NCBI RefSeq assembly: GCF_009769385.1
Contig: NZ_VKAB01000016.1
Span: 186,001-250,000, forward strand
DNA: 64,000 nucleotides
From: Saccharothrix deserti
Lineage (GTDB): Bacteria > Actinomycetota > Actinomycetes > Mycobacteriales > Pseudonocardiaceae
Reading direction: 5' to 3'
The translations under genes and the position numbers were made by a program. A model generated the notes under the pieces. It saw nothing but the letters and a program-made list of their open reading frames with translations, searched no databases and was not told the origin of the DNA. Positions 24,019 to 32,449 of this stretch are shown here, piece by piece. The stretch's first letter is position 1. Each line of letters starts with the position of its first letter.

Positions 24019-25500
24019 TCACCAGGAACCCGTGCGCACGACGTGCCGACGCAACTTGCCGGTGGCGGTCCTCGGTAACCGGTGCACGAGCCGCACCGTG
24101 CGAGGGACCTTGAACGCGGGTAGCCGGGACCGGGTCCAGGCGAGCAGTTCGGCCTCCAGCTCCGGTGTGGGTTCGGTCCCGCCTTCGGGGACCACGAACG
24201 CCCGCAGCCGTGAGGCGTGCTGGTGGTCGAGCACGGCGGCCACCGCGGCCTCGCGGACCACGGGGTGCGCGGCCAGCACCCGTTCGACCTCCAGTGGCGA
24301 CAGGGATATCCCGCCGACCATCTCCATGTCGTCGGTGCGGCCGAGGTGGCTCACCGTGCCGTCGGCGTTGTGGCGGACCCGGTCGTGGGTGGCCAGCCAG
24401 CCGTCGACGAGTGTTCTCCCGCTGAGTTCCGGCTGGTTGAGGTAGTGGGAGAACAGCGTCGGGCCGCGGACCCACAGTTCGCCCTCGGCGCCGGTGTCTA
24501 CGGGTCGGCCGTGCCGATCACGCACCTGCACGTCCCAGCCGGGCACCGGGCGGCCCAGCGTGCCGGGTGTGTTGTCGTCGATCCGGTTGGCGCAGAACGC
24601 GTGTCCGGCCTCGGTGGAGCCGATCTGCTCCAACACCTCGACGCCCAGGTCCTTCAGCCGAGCGCCGAGCGAGTCGGGCAGTGGTTCGCCGGCGGACACC
24701 GCGACACGCAGGGATGTCAGCGCACCGCGCGTGTCGGCGGACGCCAGCGCCCCGTAGGAGGAAGGCACCGAGTACAGGACGCTCACCCGGTGCCGGGCCA
24801 CCATGTCGACGATCTCCTCCGGTCCGGGGCGGTGCGGTGCGAGGACCGCGGCCGAACCCGAGTGCAGCGGGAAGACCAGCGCGTTGCCGAAGCCGTACGC
24901 CCAGAACATCTTCGACACCGACAGCGCGATGTCGTCGGGCCCGATGCGCAGCACGTCGCGTGCCACGGATGTGCCGTACAGGTCGAGGTCCTTGTGGGCG
25001 TGCACGACGCCTTTCGGGTGACCCGTGGTCCCGGACGTGTACTGCACGTAGAGCGGGCTCGTCGCGGTGACGTCGGCCGCGGGCACGACCGCGGACGCCC
25101 AGGCCCGGCCGATCAGGCGGTCGACGTCGATCCACGTGCGGCCCGCGAAGCGGTCCTCCAACGCCGCACCCGTCACGCAGGCACGTGCGCCGCAGTCCTC
25201 CAGCAGCAGTTCGTGGTCGGCCGGGGTGAGCTCGGGGTTCACCAGGACGGCCACCGCACCCAGCCGCGCGATCGCGAGGAAGGCGACCACCCACGCGACA
25301 CCGTCCGGCGCGGCCAGCAGCACGTGGTCACCCCGGCTCACGCCGCGGTCGCGCAGCACGCCCGCGGCCCGCGCGGCGCAGTCGTGCACCCGACCGTGCG
25401 TCCACACGTCGTCGCCCACCAGGTAGGCGGGCTGCGACGACCAGCCGAACCGCTCGGCGCGTGCGGCCAGCACGTGCGCCGCGTTGTCGACCCCGCCCAT
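24019..25500 (-). CDS. Benzoate/aminobenzoate-CoA ligase-type adenylating enzyme
   Basis: 493 residues. ATG 25500 shares a base with the PabAB stop. P-loop VQYTSGTTGHPKGVVHAHKD, then VSKMFWAYGFGNALVFPLHS, typical of benzoate-CoA ligases; A5 LEQIGSTEAGHAF; A7/A8 THDRVRHNADGTVSHLGRTDD; A10 lysine in RTATGKLRRHVV. The benzoate-CoA ligase family converts an aryl acid, ATP and CoA to aryl-CoA. Directly after an aminodeoxychorismate synthase gene the best guess is p-aminobenzoate as substrate. Cytoplasmic. Confidence 0.85.
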   Translation of the reverse strand: MGGVDNAAHVLAARAERFGWSSQPAYLVGDDVWTHGRVHDCAARAAGVLRDRGVSRGDHVLLAAPDGVAWVVAFLAIARLGAVAVLVNPELTPADHELLLEDCGARACVTGAALEDRFAGRTWIDVDRLIGRAWASAVVPAADVTATSPLYVQYTSGTTGHPKGVVHAHKDLDLYGTSVARDVLRIGPDDIALSVSKMFWAYGFGNALVFPLHSGSAAVLAPHRPGPEEIVDMVARHRVSVLYSVPSSYGALASADTRGALTSLRVAVSAGEPLPDSLGARLKDLGVEVLEQIGSTEAGHAFCANRIDDNTPGTLGRPVPGWDVQVRDRHGRPVDTGAEGELWVRGPTLFSHYLNQPELSGRTLVDGWLATHDRVRHNADGTVSHLGRTDDMEMVGGISLSPLEVERVLAAHPVVREAAVAAVLDHQHASRLRAFVVPEGGTEPTPELEAELLAWTRSRLPAFKVPRTVRLVHRLPRTATGKLRRHVVRTGSW

Positions 25501-27707
25501 CAGCCGGCCTCCACCTCGGTGCGCCGTGCGGCGGCACGTCGGCGGCGGGCGTGCCTGCCCCTGGACACGCGCGGCTCGGCGGGCAGCACCGCGGCCGGTT
25601 GGTGCGCGCCGGAATCCCAGTACGCCCGCATCGGCGCGGCCAGCTTGAGCAGCATCTCCCGGTATTCCGCCTCGGGATCGGAGTCCAGCACGACCGCACC
25701 GCCGGCTCCGATCCGCACCCGTCCGGAGGCGAAGACCGCGGTGCGGATGACGATGCTGAGGTCGGCGGACCCGTTGCAGCTCAGGAAGCCCAGTGCGCCG
25801 GAGTACACGCCGCGGGCGCCGGACTCCAGTTCGTCGATGATCTCCATCGTGCGTTCCTTGGGCGCACCGGTCATGGACCCGCCGGGGAAGCAGGCCCGCA
25901 CGCAGTCCAGCGCGTCCAGCCCCGGCCTCAGCTCGCCGCGCACCGTCGAGACGAGTTGGTGCACGGTCTGGTAGGAGCGGGTCGCCATCAGTTCCGGCAC
26001 TTCCACCGTGCCCACCCGGCACACCCGGCCCAGGTCGTTGCGCAGCAGGTCGACGATCATCAGGTTCTCCGCGCGCGTCTTCGGGTCCTCGGCCAGGCCG
26101 TCGCGCAGCGCGGCGTCCTGTTCGGGGGTCACCCCGCGTGCGGCCGTGCCCTTGATCGGTTCGGCCTGCACGACCCCGTCCGCGCCGACCCGGAGGAACC
26201 GCTCGGGTGACGAACTGGCCACGTCGACCTCGCCGAAGCGCAGGTAGGCGGAGAACGGCGCGGGGTTGACCCGGCGCAGCACCCGGTAGTAGTCGGCGGA
26301 GCCGGACGTCGCGGGCAGTTCCACCGCCGTGGTCAGGCAGATCTCGTAGCTCTCGCCCGCGTGCAGTTGCTCCTGGCAGGAAACGACATCCGTGCGGTAG
26401 TCCTCCGCCTCGCGCAGCAGCCAGCGTTCGGTGATCTCCACGGCGTCGTCGGCCTGCCGGGTCGACGAGTACAGCCGGGCTTTGGCGGGAGGTGTCTGGT
26501 GCGACGACAGGGAGGACAGGACGCGGAGTGTCGCGTCGAGCCAGGCGGTGGCCTCCTCGGCGGCGGCCGGTGTGTCCTCGGCGAGGCAGAGCAGGTACGC
26601 CGTGTGCTCGTGGTGGTCGATGACGACGACCCGGTCGGCGAACAACCAGGCGGCGTCGGGGGTACTGCTGCGGTGCGCGGCCCGGCCACCGAGGACGGCC
26701 TTGAGTTCGTACCCGAAGTACCCGACCCAGCCGCACGTGAAGTCGAAGGGGAGGTCCGGCCGCGGGTGTGCGCGTTGCTCGAGACCACGCCGCAGGTAGG
26801 CGAACACGTCTTCGCGCAGCCTGATCGCCGGTCGACCCGCGCGCTCCACCGTCAGCACACCGGCATCCACGTCGTAGCTGAGGTACTCGGCGAGCGGACC
26901 GGTGTCGTCGCCCAGGTAGGAGAAGCGCGCCCCCCGGTCCCCCGCTCCGGCGCCGTCCAGCCAGAACGCGCGTGGCGATGCAGAGTGGAGTTTCGCGAAC
27001 ACCTGCTCCGGGTCGACGACTCCGCGGTGCACCGCGGTGTGCAGCCGGTGGCCGGTGTGCCGGACGGGCGTGTCGTTCATCGTTTCCGCAGGTGTGGGGT
27101 GGGAACCGGGCACCGTGATGGACGGTCTCGCCACCTCGGAGAGCGCCCGGAAGTTGGCGACCAGCCGGGTTCCCCACTCGGTGAGGATCGATTCGGGGTG
27201 GAACTGCACCCCCCACTGGGGACGGGAGCGGTGGCGCAGCCCCATCAGCACGCCGTCCTCCGCCCAGGCGGTGGCCTCCAGTTCCGGTGGCAGCGGTTCG
27301 CGCACGCACAACGAGTGGTAGCGCACCGCGGTGAACCCTTGGGGCATTCCCGCGAACAGGTCGCGCCCGTCGTGGGTGACGGTGGTCGGATGACCGTGGC
27401 GGGCCTGCGGCGCGAACGCGACCTGCGCGCCGGCCTGGAACCCCAACCCCTGGTGGCCGAGGCACACCCCGAGCACCGGCAACACGTCCTGGTCCAGGAA
27501 GCGGTTCGCCCCGGCGAGGTCCCGGTCCCGGCCCGGTCGACCGGGTCCCGGGGAGATCACCACGTTGTCCACCTCGTCGAACGACAGCCTGGACAACTCC
27601 GGGTCGTCGTTGCGCAGCACGAGGGGTTCTTCCCCGTTCACGCCCGCGACGAGGTGGAACAGGTTGTACGTGTACGAGTCGTGGTTGTCGATGAGGAGGG
27701 TCCGCAC
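25500..27707 (-). CDS. pabAB: Fused aminodeoxychorismate synthase (glutamine amidotransferase plus chorismate-binding domain)
   Basis: 735 residues from GTG 27707 (GGAGC upstream). Residues 1-195 are a class I glutamine amidotransferase: nucleophile Cys82 in LGVCLGHQGLGF, catalytic His-x-Glu in VQFHPESIL. Residues about 225-695 are the chorismate-binding domain: GESYEICLTT, AEPIKGTAARG, MIVDLLRNDLGR, GGSMTGAPKERTMEII. PIKGT with a lysine near position 519 is the PabB signature, where TrpE has PIAGT; it marks formation of 4-amino-4-deoxychorismate rather than anthranilate. The last 25 residues are arginine-rich. Fused PabAB is typical of actinomycete secondary-metabolite clusters that need extra p-aminobenzoate. 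Confidence 0.92.
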   Translation of the reverse strand: MRTLLIDNHDSYTYNLFHLVAGVNGEEPLVLRNDDPELSRLSFDEVDNVVISPGPGRPGRDRDLAGANRFLDQDVLPVLGVCLGHQGLGFQAGAQVAFAPQARHGHPTTVTHDGRDLFAGMPQGFTAVRYHSLCVREPLPPELEATAWAEDGVLMGLRHRSRPQWGVQFHPESILTEWGTRLVANFRALSEVARPSITVPGSHPTPAETMNDTPVRHTGHRLHTAVHRGVVDPEQVFAKLHSASPRAFWLDGAGAGDRGARFSYLGDDTGPLAEYLSYDVDAGVLTVERAGRPAIRLREDVFAYLRRGLEQRAHPRPDLPFDFTCGWVGYFGYELKAVLGGRAAHRSSTPDAAWLFADRVVVIDHHEHTAYLLCLAEDTPAAAEEATAWLDATLRVLSSLSSHQTPPAKARLYSSTRQADDAVEITERWLLREAEDYRTDVVSCQEQLHAGESYEICLTTAVELPATSGSADYYRVLRRVNPAPFSAYLRFGEVDVASSSPERFLRVGADGVVQAEPIKGTAARGVTPEQDAALRDGLAEDPKTRAENLMIVDLLRNDLGRVCRVGTVEVPELMATRSYQTVHQLVSTVRGELRPGLDALDCVRACFPGGSMTGAPKERTMEIIDELESGARGVYSGALGFLSCNGSADLSIVIRTAVFASGRVRIGAGGAVVLDSDPEAEYREMLLKLAAPMRAYWDSGAHQPAAVLPAEPRVSRGRHARRRRAAARRTEVEAG

Positions 27708-27754
27708 AGATCACGCTCCGGTGTTCGTGGTGGCGGGGTCGTCCGGCGATCGCG

Positions 27755-28510
27755 TCAGCGGCGACGCGATCGGGACTGCTGTCCGCCAGGGGAGGTCGCG
27801 GGGGCGGCGTGCCGTGCCCGCGCGGCTCTGGGTGGTCGTGAACCCGATCGGGCGCCGTTGTCGGCAGGCACCGCCACGGGTCGGAGTCCGTGTGAGGTCG
27901 AGGTGGGTGCGACGTCGAGGTCGGGCTGGTCGTCACCACTGGGCGGGGCCACGGGAGCGGTGCCCCGGCGCAGCCACGGGCCGAGCAGCTTCTGCACCTG
28001 CGGCATGAGCACCCAGGTCATCAGCACCGTCACGCACACGCACAGCACGAACGTGCGCGCGACGAGCGGCAGGCCGGCCACCTGCGGGATGACGGTGACG
28101 TTGACCAGGAGCACCGCCGGGAACACCCCGGTCAGCGTCATCAGCGCCATCTTCCACCGCGGTGGTGGGCTCGGCGCCGCCGGTGGGACGGGTGGAGCCG
28201 GCACGTCCGCCGGGGGTGCCGTCGTGGACACGCCCACGCCGCCGGGGGTCGCGAAGCGCCCGATGTATTCGCGCCAGGTCTCGTGCAACCGCGACTGCCC
28301 CCACGCGGTGACGTTCTCCACGCTGTCGAACCAGCAGATGACCAGCCACGTCGCGGAATCGCCCGATGCTTTCTCCATTCTGCCTTCGAGATAACCCGGT
28401 GATCTGGACGCGGCGCCGAGCAGGCCCTTTACCGATGTCGAGAAACCCTCCATCCGACCCGGCGCCACCCGGTGTGTGCTAATGATCACACCTGGTTTTC
28501 CGTCGGGCAT
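27755..28510 (-). CDS. ABM-domain (antibiotic biosynthesis monooxygenase-like) protein with two C-terminal membrane segments
   Basis: About 251 residues. The N-terminal 95 residues form a dimeric alpha/beta-barrel ABM domain (VIISTHRVAPGRMEGFSTSV, SPGYLEGRMEKASGDSATWL, WGQSRLHETWREYIGRF). A Pro-rich linker is followed by two membrane helices (ALMTLTGVFPAVLLVNVTVI, TFVLCVCVTVLMTWVLM) and a basic, low-complexity tail. Membrane anchoring is the odd point, since most ABM proteins are soluble. It lies 47 nt upstream of pabAB on the same strand and is probably the first gene of that operon. An upstream in-frame start would add about 15 residues. A cofactor-free oxygenase role is only suggested. Confidence 0.7.
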   Translation of the reverse strand: MPDGKPGVIISTHRVAPGRMEGFSTSVKGLLGAASRSPGYLEGRMEKASGDSATWLVICWFDSVENVTAWGQSRLHETWREYIGRFATPGGVGVSTTAPPADVPAPPVPPAAPSPPPRWKMALMTLTGVFPAVLLVNVTVIPQVAGLPLVARTFVLCVCVTVLMTWVLMPQVQKLLGPWLRRGTAPVAPPSGDDQPDLDVAPTSTSHGLRPVAVPADNGARSGSRPPRAARARHAAPATSPGGQQSRSRRR

Positions 28511-28754
28511 CGGATCACCGGCCCCTCGACTCGACTGGAAAGGCGTGCAACGATTCATACGGCCCGGCACGCGGGTGGGTTCACCACGATCCCGACCGCA
28601 GGACCTCACGCCGGACACACACCGGCGGTGGAGTGGATAAACGCCGCCGCAGGCCCCACGGAGGCTTTTCGCGCAACTTCTCGTGACACCGATCGCCGGA
28701 AGACAATCCATTCAGGACTCCTACGACGACCCGATGAAAGGGCTGGGACGAGCG

Positions 28755-29140
28755 ACACCGGGCTTCGAGACCACCGACGCGGAGACGTTCGCGGAGTGGG
28801 GCGTGGACTACCTCAAGTACGACTGGTGCCGCGCCCACATCAACGACGGGCTCCGCCCCGAACCCGCCTTCCGCCGTATGCGGCAGGCGCTGCGGGCGAC
28901 CGGCGTGCCCGTGGTGTACTCGATCTCCGAGTACGGGCACTTCAAGCCCTGGGAGTGGGCCCCGGCATCGCGCACCTGTGGCGCACCACCGATGACCTGG
29001 TGCCCACGTGGGCGTCCGTGCTGTCCACCCTCGACCGGGCAGGTCGGCCTGGACGGGTACGCCCGCCCCGGCGCTTTCAACGACCCCGACATGCTCCAGG
29101 TCGGCAACGGAGAGCTGACCTACACCCACGCAGTAGTGCG
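28755..29140 (+). pseudogene. Broken GH27 alpha-galactosidase fragment
   Basis: Fragment of a family 27 glycoside hydrolase: TDAETFAEWGVDYLKYDWCR (nucleophile Asp in KYDW), PVVYSISEYGHFKPWEWAP, then the frame changes near 28962. GIAHLWRTTDDLVPTWASVL is read in a second frame, and the first frame returns near 29040 with VGLDGYARPGAFNDPDMLQV (NDPDM holds the acid/base region). The N-terminal part (about 100 residues, including the signal peptide) and the entire C-terminal half are missing. Two compensating frameshifts and both truncations make it a decayed gene, abutting the convergent pectate lyase. Confidence 0.85.
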
Positions 29141-29175
29141 GCGCGCCGCGCTGCACCGTCGCGGACGGCTCGCGG

Positions 29176-30447
29176 TCACGGGGCCAGGCTGTTGAGGTAC
29201 TTCTCGACGTTGGTGTAGCCGTCCGGGCCGAGGTCGTCGCCGTCGCCCGCGTCGGCGGGGTCGAGGCCGTTCACCCGCTCCCACGCGTCCGCCATGCCGT
29301 CGCGATCGGTGTCGGCCGGGGCTGTGCCGCCGATGAGACTGCCGAACCCGCCGACACTCGCCGGGTCGGTGATGATCGCACCGGTCTCGTTGGCCACACC
29401 GGCGACGACGCGTCGGTCGATGGTGTCCCGGCGCAGCGACGCCCCGGATTGGGCGAGCACGGTGCGGTACGCCTCCGCGGCGGGCGCGTCCTTGATCGCG
29501 GGGAACGGGAACGGGGTGGGTTCCACCACGACGTTGCCGAGGTCCGCCGTTGTCACCGGCACGCCGTCGAGCACCTTGTTCTTGTTGCCGTCGTGGTAGT
29601 TGCCCGCCGCGTAGATGTGGAAGTTGAGGTTCCCCCGCGTGAACGGGCTGCCCGATCCGGTCGACGGGCCCTTGACGAAGTAGTTGTTCACCACGTTCGC
29701 GTCGCTGCGTCCGGCGGAGTCGCCCTCGATGTAGGCGTCGGAGCCCCAGTTGTAGACGACGTTGTTGACGAACTGGTTGCGGCCCTTGACCTTGGGGTTG
29801 CGGGTCTTGTTGTGGGCGTAGAGGCTGCGGTAGATCGTCACGCCGTCGCTCTGCACCAGGCCGCCGCACGAGTGCGGGTCCAGGCCCTCCGAGATGATCG
29901 AGTTCTGCACCGTGATGTTGCTGCTGTTGTTGATGGAGAAGTTCTCGTCGCGCCCCCACGACACGGACACGTGGTCGAAGATCTGGTCGCGGCCCTCGTT
30001 GATCGTCACGCCGTCGCGGTTCTGCTCGGGCGTCAGGCCGTGCCGGAAGCGCATGTACCGGATGACGACGTTGGTAGCGCTCGACGTCGACACCTGGTAG
30101 CCGCGGGTGGCGATGCCCTCGCCCGGCGCCGTCTGCCCCGCGATCGTGATGTTGCTCTTGATGCCCAACGGCGACCGCAGCTCGATGTACCCGCCGACGT
30201 CGAAGACGACGATCCGGGGGCCGGTGCTCACCGCGTCACGCAGCGACCCCGGGCCGGAGTCGTTGAGGTTGGTCACGTGGTAAACCTGCCCGCCGCGCCC
30301 TCCGGTGGCCTGCGCGCCGAACCCGACCGCTCCCGGGAAGGCGGGTGCCACGGGTGCGGCGACGGCTCCCGGGGAGACGAGCGCCCAACTCGTGAGCAGT
30401 GGAACGCAGGCGATGATCGCCGCGACGCGTGCCGAACGTGGTGTCAT
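29176..30447 (-). CDS. Secreted pectate lyase-like beta-helix protein with Ca-binding C-terminal repeat
   Basis: 423 residues; AAGGA lies 6 nt before ATG. Signal peptide (VAAIIACVPLLTSWALVSPG). Right-handed beta-helix of polysaccharide lyase family 1 type: FPGAVGFGAQATGGRGGQVY at the start, GTGPRIVVFDVGG-like coil turns, SNITIAGQTAPGEGI, VVIRYMRFRHG, DQIFDHVSVSWGRDENFSI and GRNQFVNNVVYNWGSDAYIE. The C-terminal DTDRDGMADAWERVNGLDP with DDLGPDGYTNVEKYLNSL is a thrombospondin-3/dockerin-like calcium motif. It probably cleaves pectate by beta-elimination outside the cell. Confidence 0.88.
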   Translation of the reverse strand: MTPRSARVAAIIACVPLLTSWALVSPGAVAAPVAPAFPGAVGFGAQATGGRGGQVYHVTNLNDSGPGSLRDAVSTGPRIVVFDVGGYIELRSPLGIKSNITIAGQTAPGEGIATRGYQVSTSSATNVVIRYMRFRHGLTPEQNRDGVTINEGRDQIFDHVSVSWGRDENFSINNSSNITVQNSIISEGLDPHSCGGLVQSDGVTIYRSLYAHNKTRNPKVKGRNQFVNNVVYNWGSDAYIEGDSAGRSDANVVNNYFVKGPSTGSGSPFTRGNLNFHIYAAGNYHDGNKNKVLDGVPVTTADLGNVVVEPTPFPFPAIKDAPAAEAYRTVLAQSGASLRRDTIDRRVVAGVANETGAIITDPASVGGFGSLIGGTAPADTDRDGMADAWERVNGLDPADAGDGDDLGPDGYTNVEKYLNSLAP

Positions 30448-30590
30448 GTCGGTCCTTCATCGGGCCGGCAGTGGCCGCGGACCGCCGGAACGCCCCGCTA
30501 CCGGGCATCGACCGAACCGTCGGCATGGCAGGTCGAAAGTACCAATCCACGGTGTCGCTGACCAGGTCGGCGTTCGCCGCTCTGCGCGGT

Positions 30591-30619
30591 GGCCCATCCG
30601 GTCGACGCCCGGATGGGCC
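30591..30619 (-). terminator. Hairpin terminator after dacB
   Basis: Perfect 11-bp stem ggcccatccgg (30591-30601) / ccggatgggcc (30609-30619) with a 7-nt loop, 28 nt downstream of the dacB stop on the minus strand. Confidence 0.75.
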
Positions 30620-30646
30620 CCCACGTGGAGCCGGTCGGACCTCAGG

Positions 30647-32191
30647 TCAGCACGACTTCGTCCAAGAGCACTCCAAGTCCTGCCTCGGATCCGCTTTGTC
30701 CGTGTTCAGACGCCTGGCCTGGACGCCCGGCTGCGCCTGACCCGCGCGGTCGGAGGCCAGGCGGACCGCGATGGCGTCCTCGATGTCCCTCGGCACGGAC
30801 GACACGAAGTTGTTCATCATCAGCGAGAACACCAGCTTGCGGCCGTCGGCGTTCGTCACGTAGCCCGAGAGGCCGGATATCCCGGACATCGAGCCGGTCT
30901 TGGCGTGCACGTTGCCCGCCGCCGCCGTGCCCGCCATCCGGTTGCGCAGGGTGCCGCCTTCCAGCCGAGCCGACTTGCCGGCGATCGGCAGGGCGTCGTA
31001 CCAGCTCTGGAACCACGGCTTGGTGCGCGCCGACCTCAGGACCGCCACGAACAGGTCAGGTGAGAGGACGTCCATCCTGGAGATGCCGGACCCGTCGAAC
31101 ATGTTCATGGTCAGCGGGTCCGCACCCAGACCGGGCAGCAGGGACTCCAGCGCCCGCACGCCCGCCGGCCACGTGCCCTCCCCGTTGATCTCACGCCCCA
31201 GCGACTTGATCAGCGCCTCGGCGTGCATGTTGTTGCTGAGCTTCAAGAACGGCACCAGCAGCTCGCGCAGCGTCATCGACCGGTGGGTCGCCAGCACCCG
31301 CGCCGACGCGGGGGTCGCCCGGAACGCGGTCCCGCCGGTCACCGTGATGCCCTTGGCCGCCAAGGACTTGCGGAACAGGCCGGCGACCAGCGTGGTCGGG
31401 TCGTCCACGGAGATGTAGGAGGCGTGGGGCCAAGAGCCCGGCGCGATCGAGCCGCCCACGTACACGACGTTGGAGCCGTGCGCGCGCTGCACGTACACGC
31501 CGTCGCCGCCCGCCGTCGTGGTGGCGGTGTTGCGGATGTCGAGTTCCACCGGCGGGTCGACGCGCACCTGCGCCGGGCCGCCCGCGACACCGGGCGAGAC
31601 GTTGACGATGACGGAACCGGAGTCGTAGTCGGTGTCCGGCGCGATCGTCAGCGCCGAGGTCTGGGCGCTGTAGTAGTAGGGCTCGTCGTCCCAGGCCCAG
31701 CCGGTGCCCAACGGGACGGAGTCGAACCAGCTGTCGTCCGCGACGAGCCCGCCGCGAACGGTCCGCACGCCGGTGGCGGCCAGCTGCGCGGCCAGGTCGT
31801 CGTAGTCGGTGGCGAGCATGGTGGGGTCGCCGGTGCCGCGCAGGTAGAGGTCGCCGGTGAGTTCCGTGCCCTGCACGGCCGCGGTGGTGGCGAGATAGGT
31901 GTTCCAGCGGTAGTCGGGCCCGAGACCGTCCAACGCGACCGCGCTGGTGACCACCTTCGCGGTCGACGCCGGCTGGAAGCGCGTGCGCCCCGAACGGCTG
32001 TACAGCAGGTCGCCGGTGCCGGCGTCGCGCACCACCAGGCCCACCGCGGAGGCGGCGAGCCTGGGGTCACCGAGGATGCGGTCGAGGTCCGTCGTGAGCG
32101 GGTCCGCGACGTCGGCGGCGGCTCCGGCGGCGAGACCGAGAACGAGTGACAGGGAGAGGAGCAGGGGGGTCGTTCTTGATCGACGGATCAT
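30647..32191 (-). CDS. dacB: D-alanyl-D-alanine carboxypeptidase/endopeptidase (peptidase S13, PBP4 type)
   Basis: 514 residues with a signal peptide (LLLSLSLVLGLAAGAAA). Penicillin-binding motifs are complete: SxxK in FQPASTAKVVTS, SxN in LKLSNNMHAEAL, KTG in VHAKTGSMSGISG. The large insertion between motif 1 and 2 (about residues 95-290) is typical of S13 enzymes such as the Actinomadura R39 enzyme. It trims peptidoglycan peptides outside the membrane. The tail after RLASDR (about 30 residues, ending CSWTKSC) is unusual. Possible leaderless start (CAGAAT 6 nt upstream). Confidence 0.93.
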   Translation of the reverse strand: MIRRSRTTPLLLSLSLVLGLAAGAAADVADPLTTDLDRILGDPRLAASAVGLVVRDAGTGDLLYSRSGRTRFQPASTAKVVTSAVALDGLGPDYRWNTYLATTAAVQGTELTGDLYLRGTGDPTMLATDYDDLAAQLAATGVRTVRGGLVADDSWFDSVPLGTGWAWDDEPYYYSAQTSALTIAPDTDYDSGSVIVNVSPGVAGGPAQVRVDPPVELDIRNTATTTAGGDGVYVQRAHGSNVVYVGGSIAPGSWPHASYISVDDPTTLVAGLFRKSLAAKGITVTGGTAFRATPASARVLATHRSMTLRELLVPFLKLSNNMHAEALIKSLGREINGEGTWPAGVRALESLLPGLGADPLTMNMFDGSGISRMDVLSPDLFVAVLRSARTKPWFQSWYDALPIAGKSARLEGGTLRNRMAGTAAAGNVHAKTGSMSGISGLSGYVTNADGRKLVFSLMMNNFVSSVPRDIEDAIAVRLASDRAGQAQPGVQARRLNTDKADPRQDLECSWTKSC

Positions 32192-32379
32192 GCTCGGATT
32201 CTGCCCGTCCCGTTCACGTCGACAGGCAGGGGGATCACCCGTGACGCCACCCGACCGGTCGTGTCGCCACAGGGCGCTCAACCGAGGTCCTCGGACAGCG
32301 TTGTGCTCGAATCCCCCGGAAGTCCATAGTGGACTGTCCTGGCGGGTGGCCCGCCGAGCGTGGCGGGAGGGTCGTCGTT

Positions 32380-32425
32380 TCAGGGGCCGGCGGGCCTGGT
32401 TCTCACCGAGCCCGCCGACCCCTGA
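32380..32425 (-). terminator. Long hairpin terminator between gabP and dacB
   Basis: 16-bp stem with one mismatch, starting tcaggggccggcgggc (32380-32395) against 32410-32425, located 25 nt after the gabP stop on the minus strand. Confidence 0.8.
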
Positions 32426-32449
32426 ACGAGATTTCCGTCGGACCCGTGG

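Noticed and set aside
23987-24475. N-terminal extension of the second ligase
   Set aside because: This stretch overlaps the first ligase in another frame and has no domain; GTG 23986 has a good GAGGAG site.
24019-27939. One giant protein spanning the ligase and PabAB regions
   Set aside because: The upstream part is out of frame with PabAB, is arginine- and proline-rich and lacks motifs. The ligase starts at 25500, overlapping the PabAB stop.
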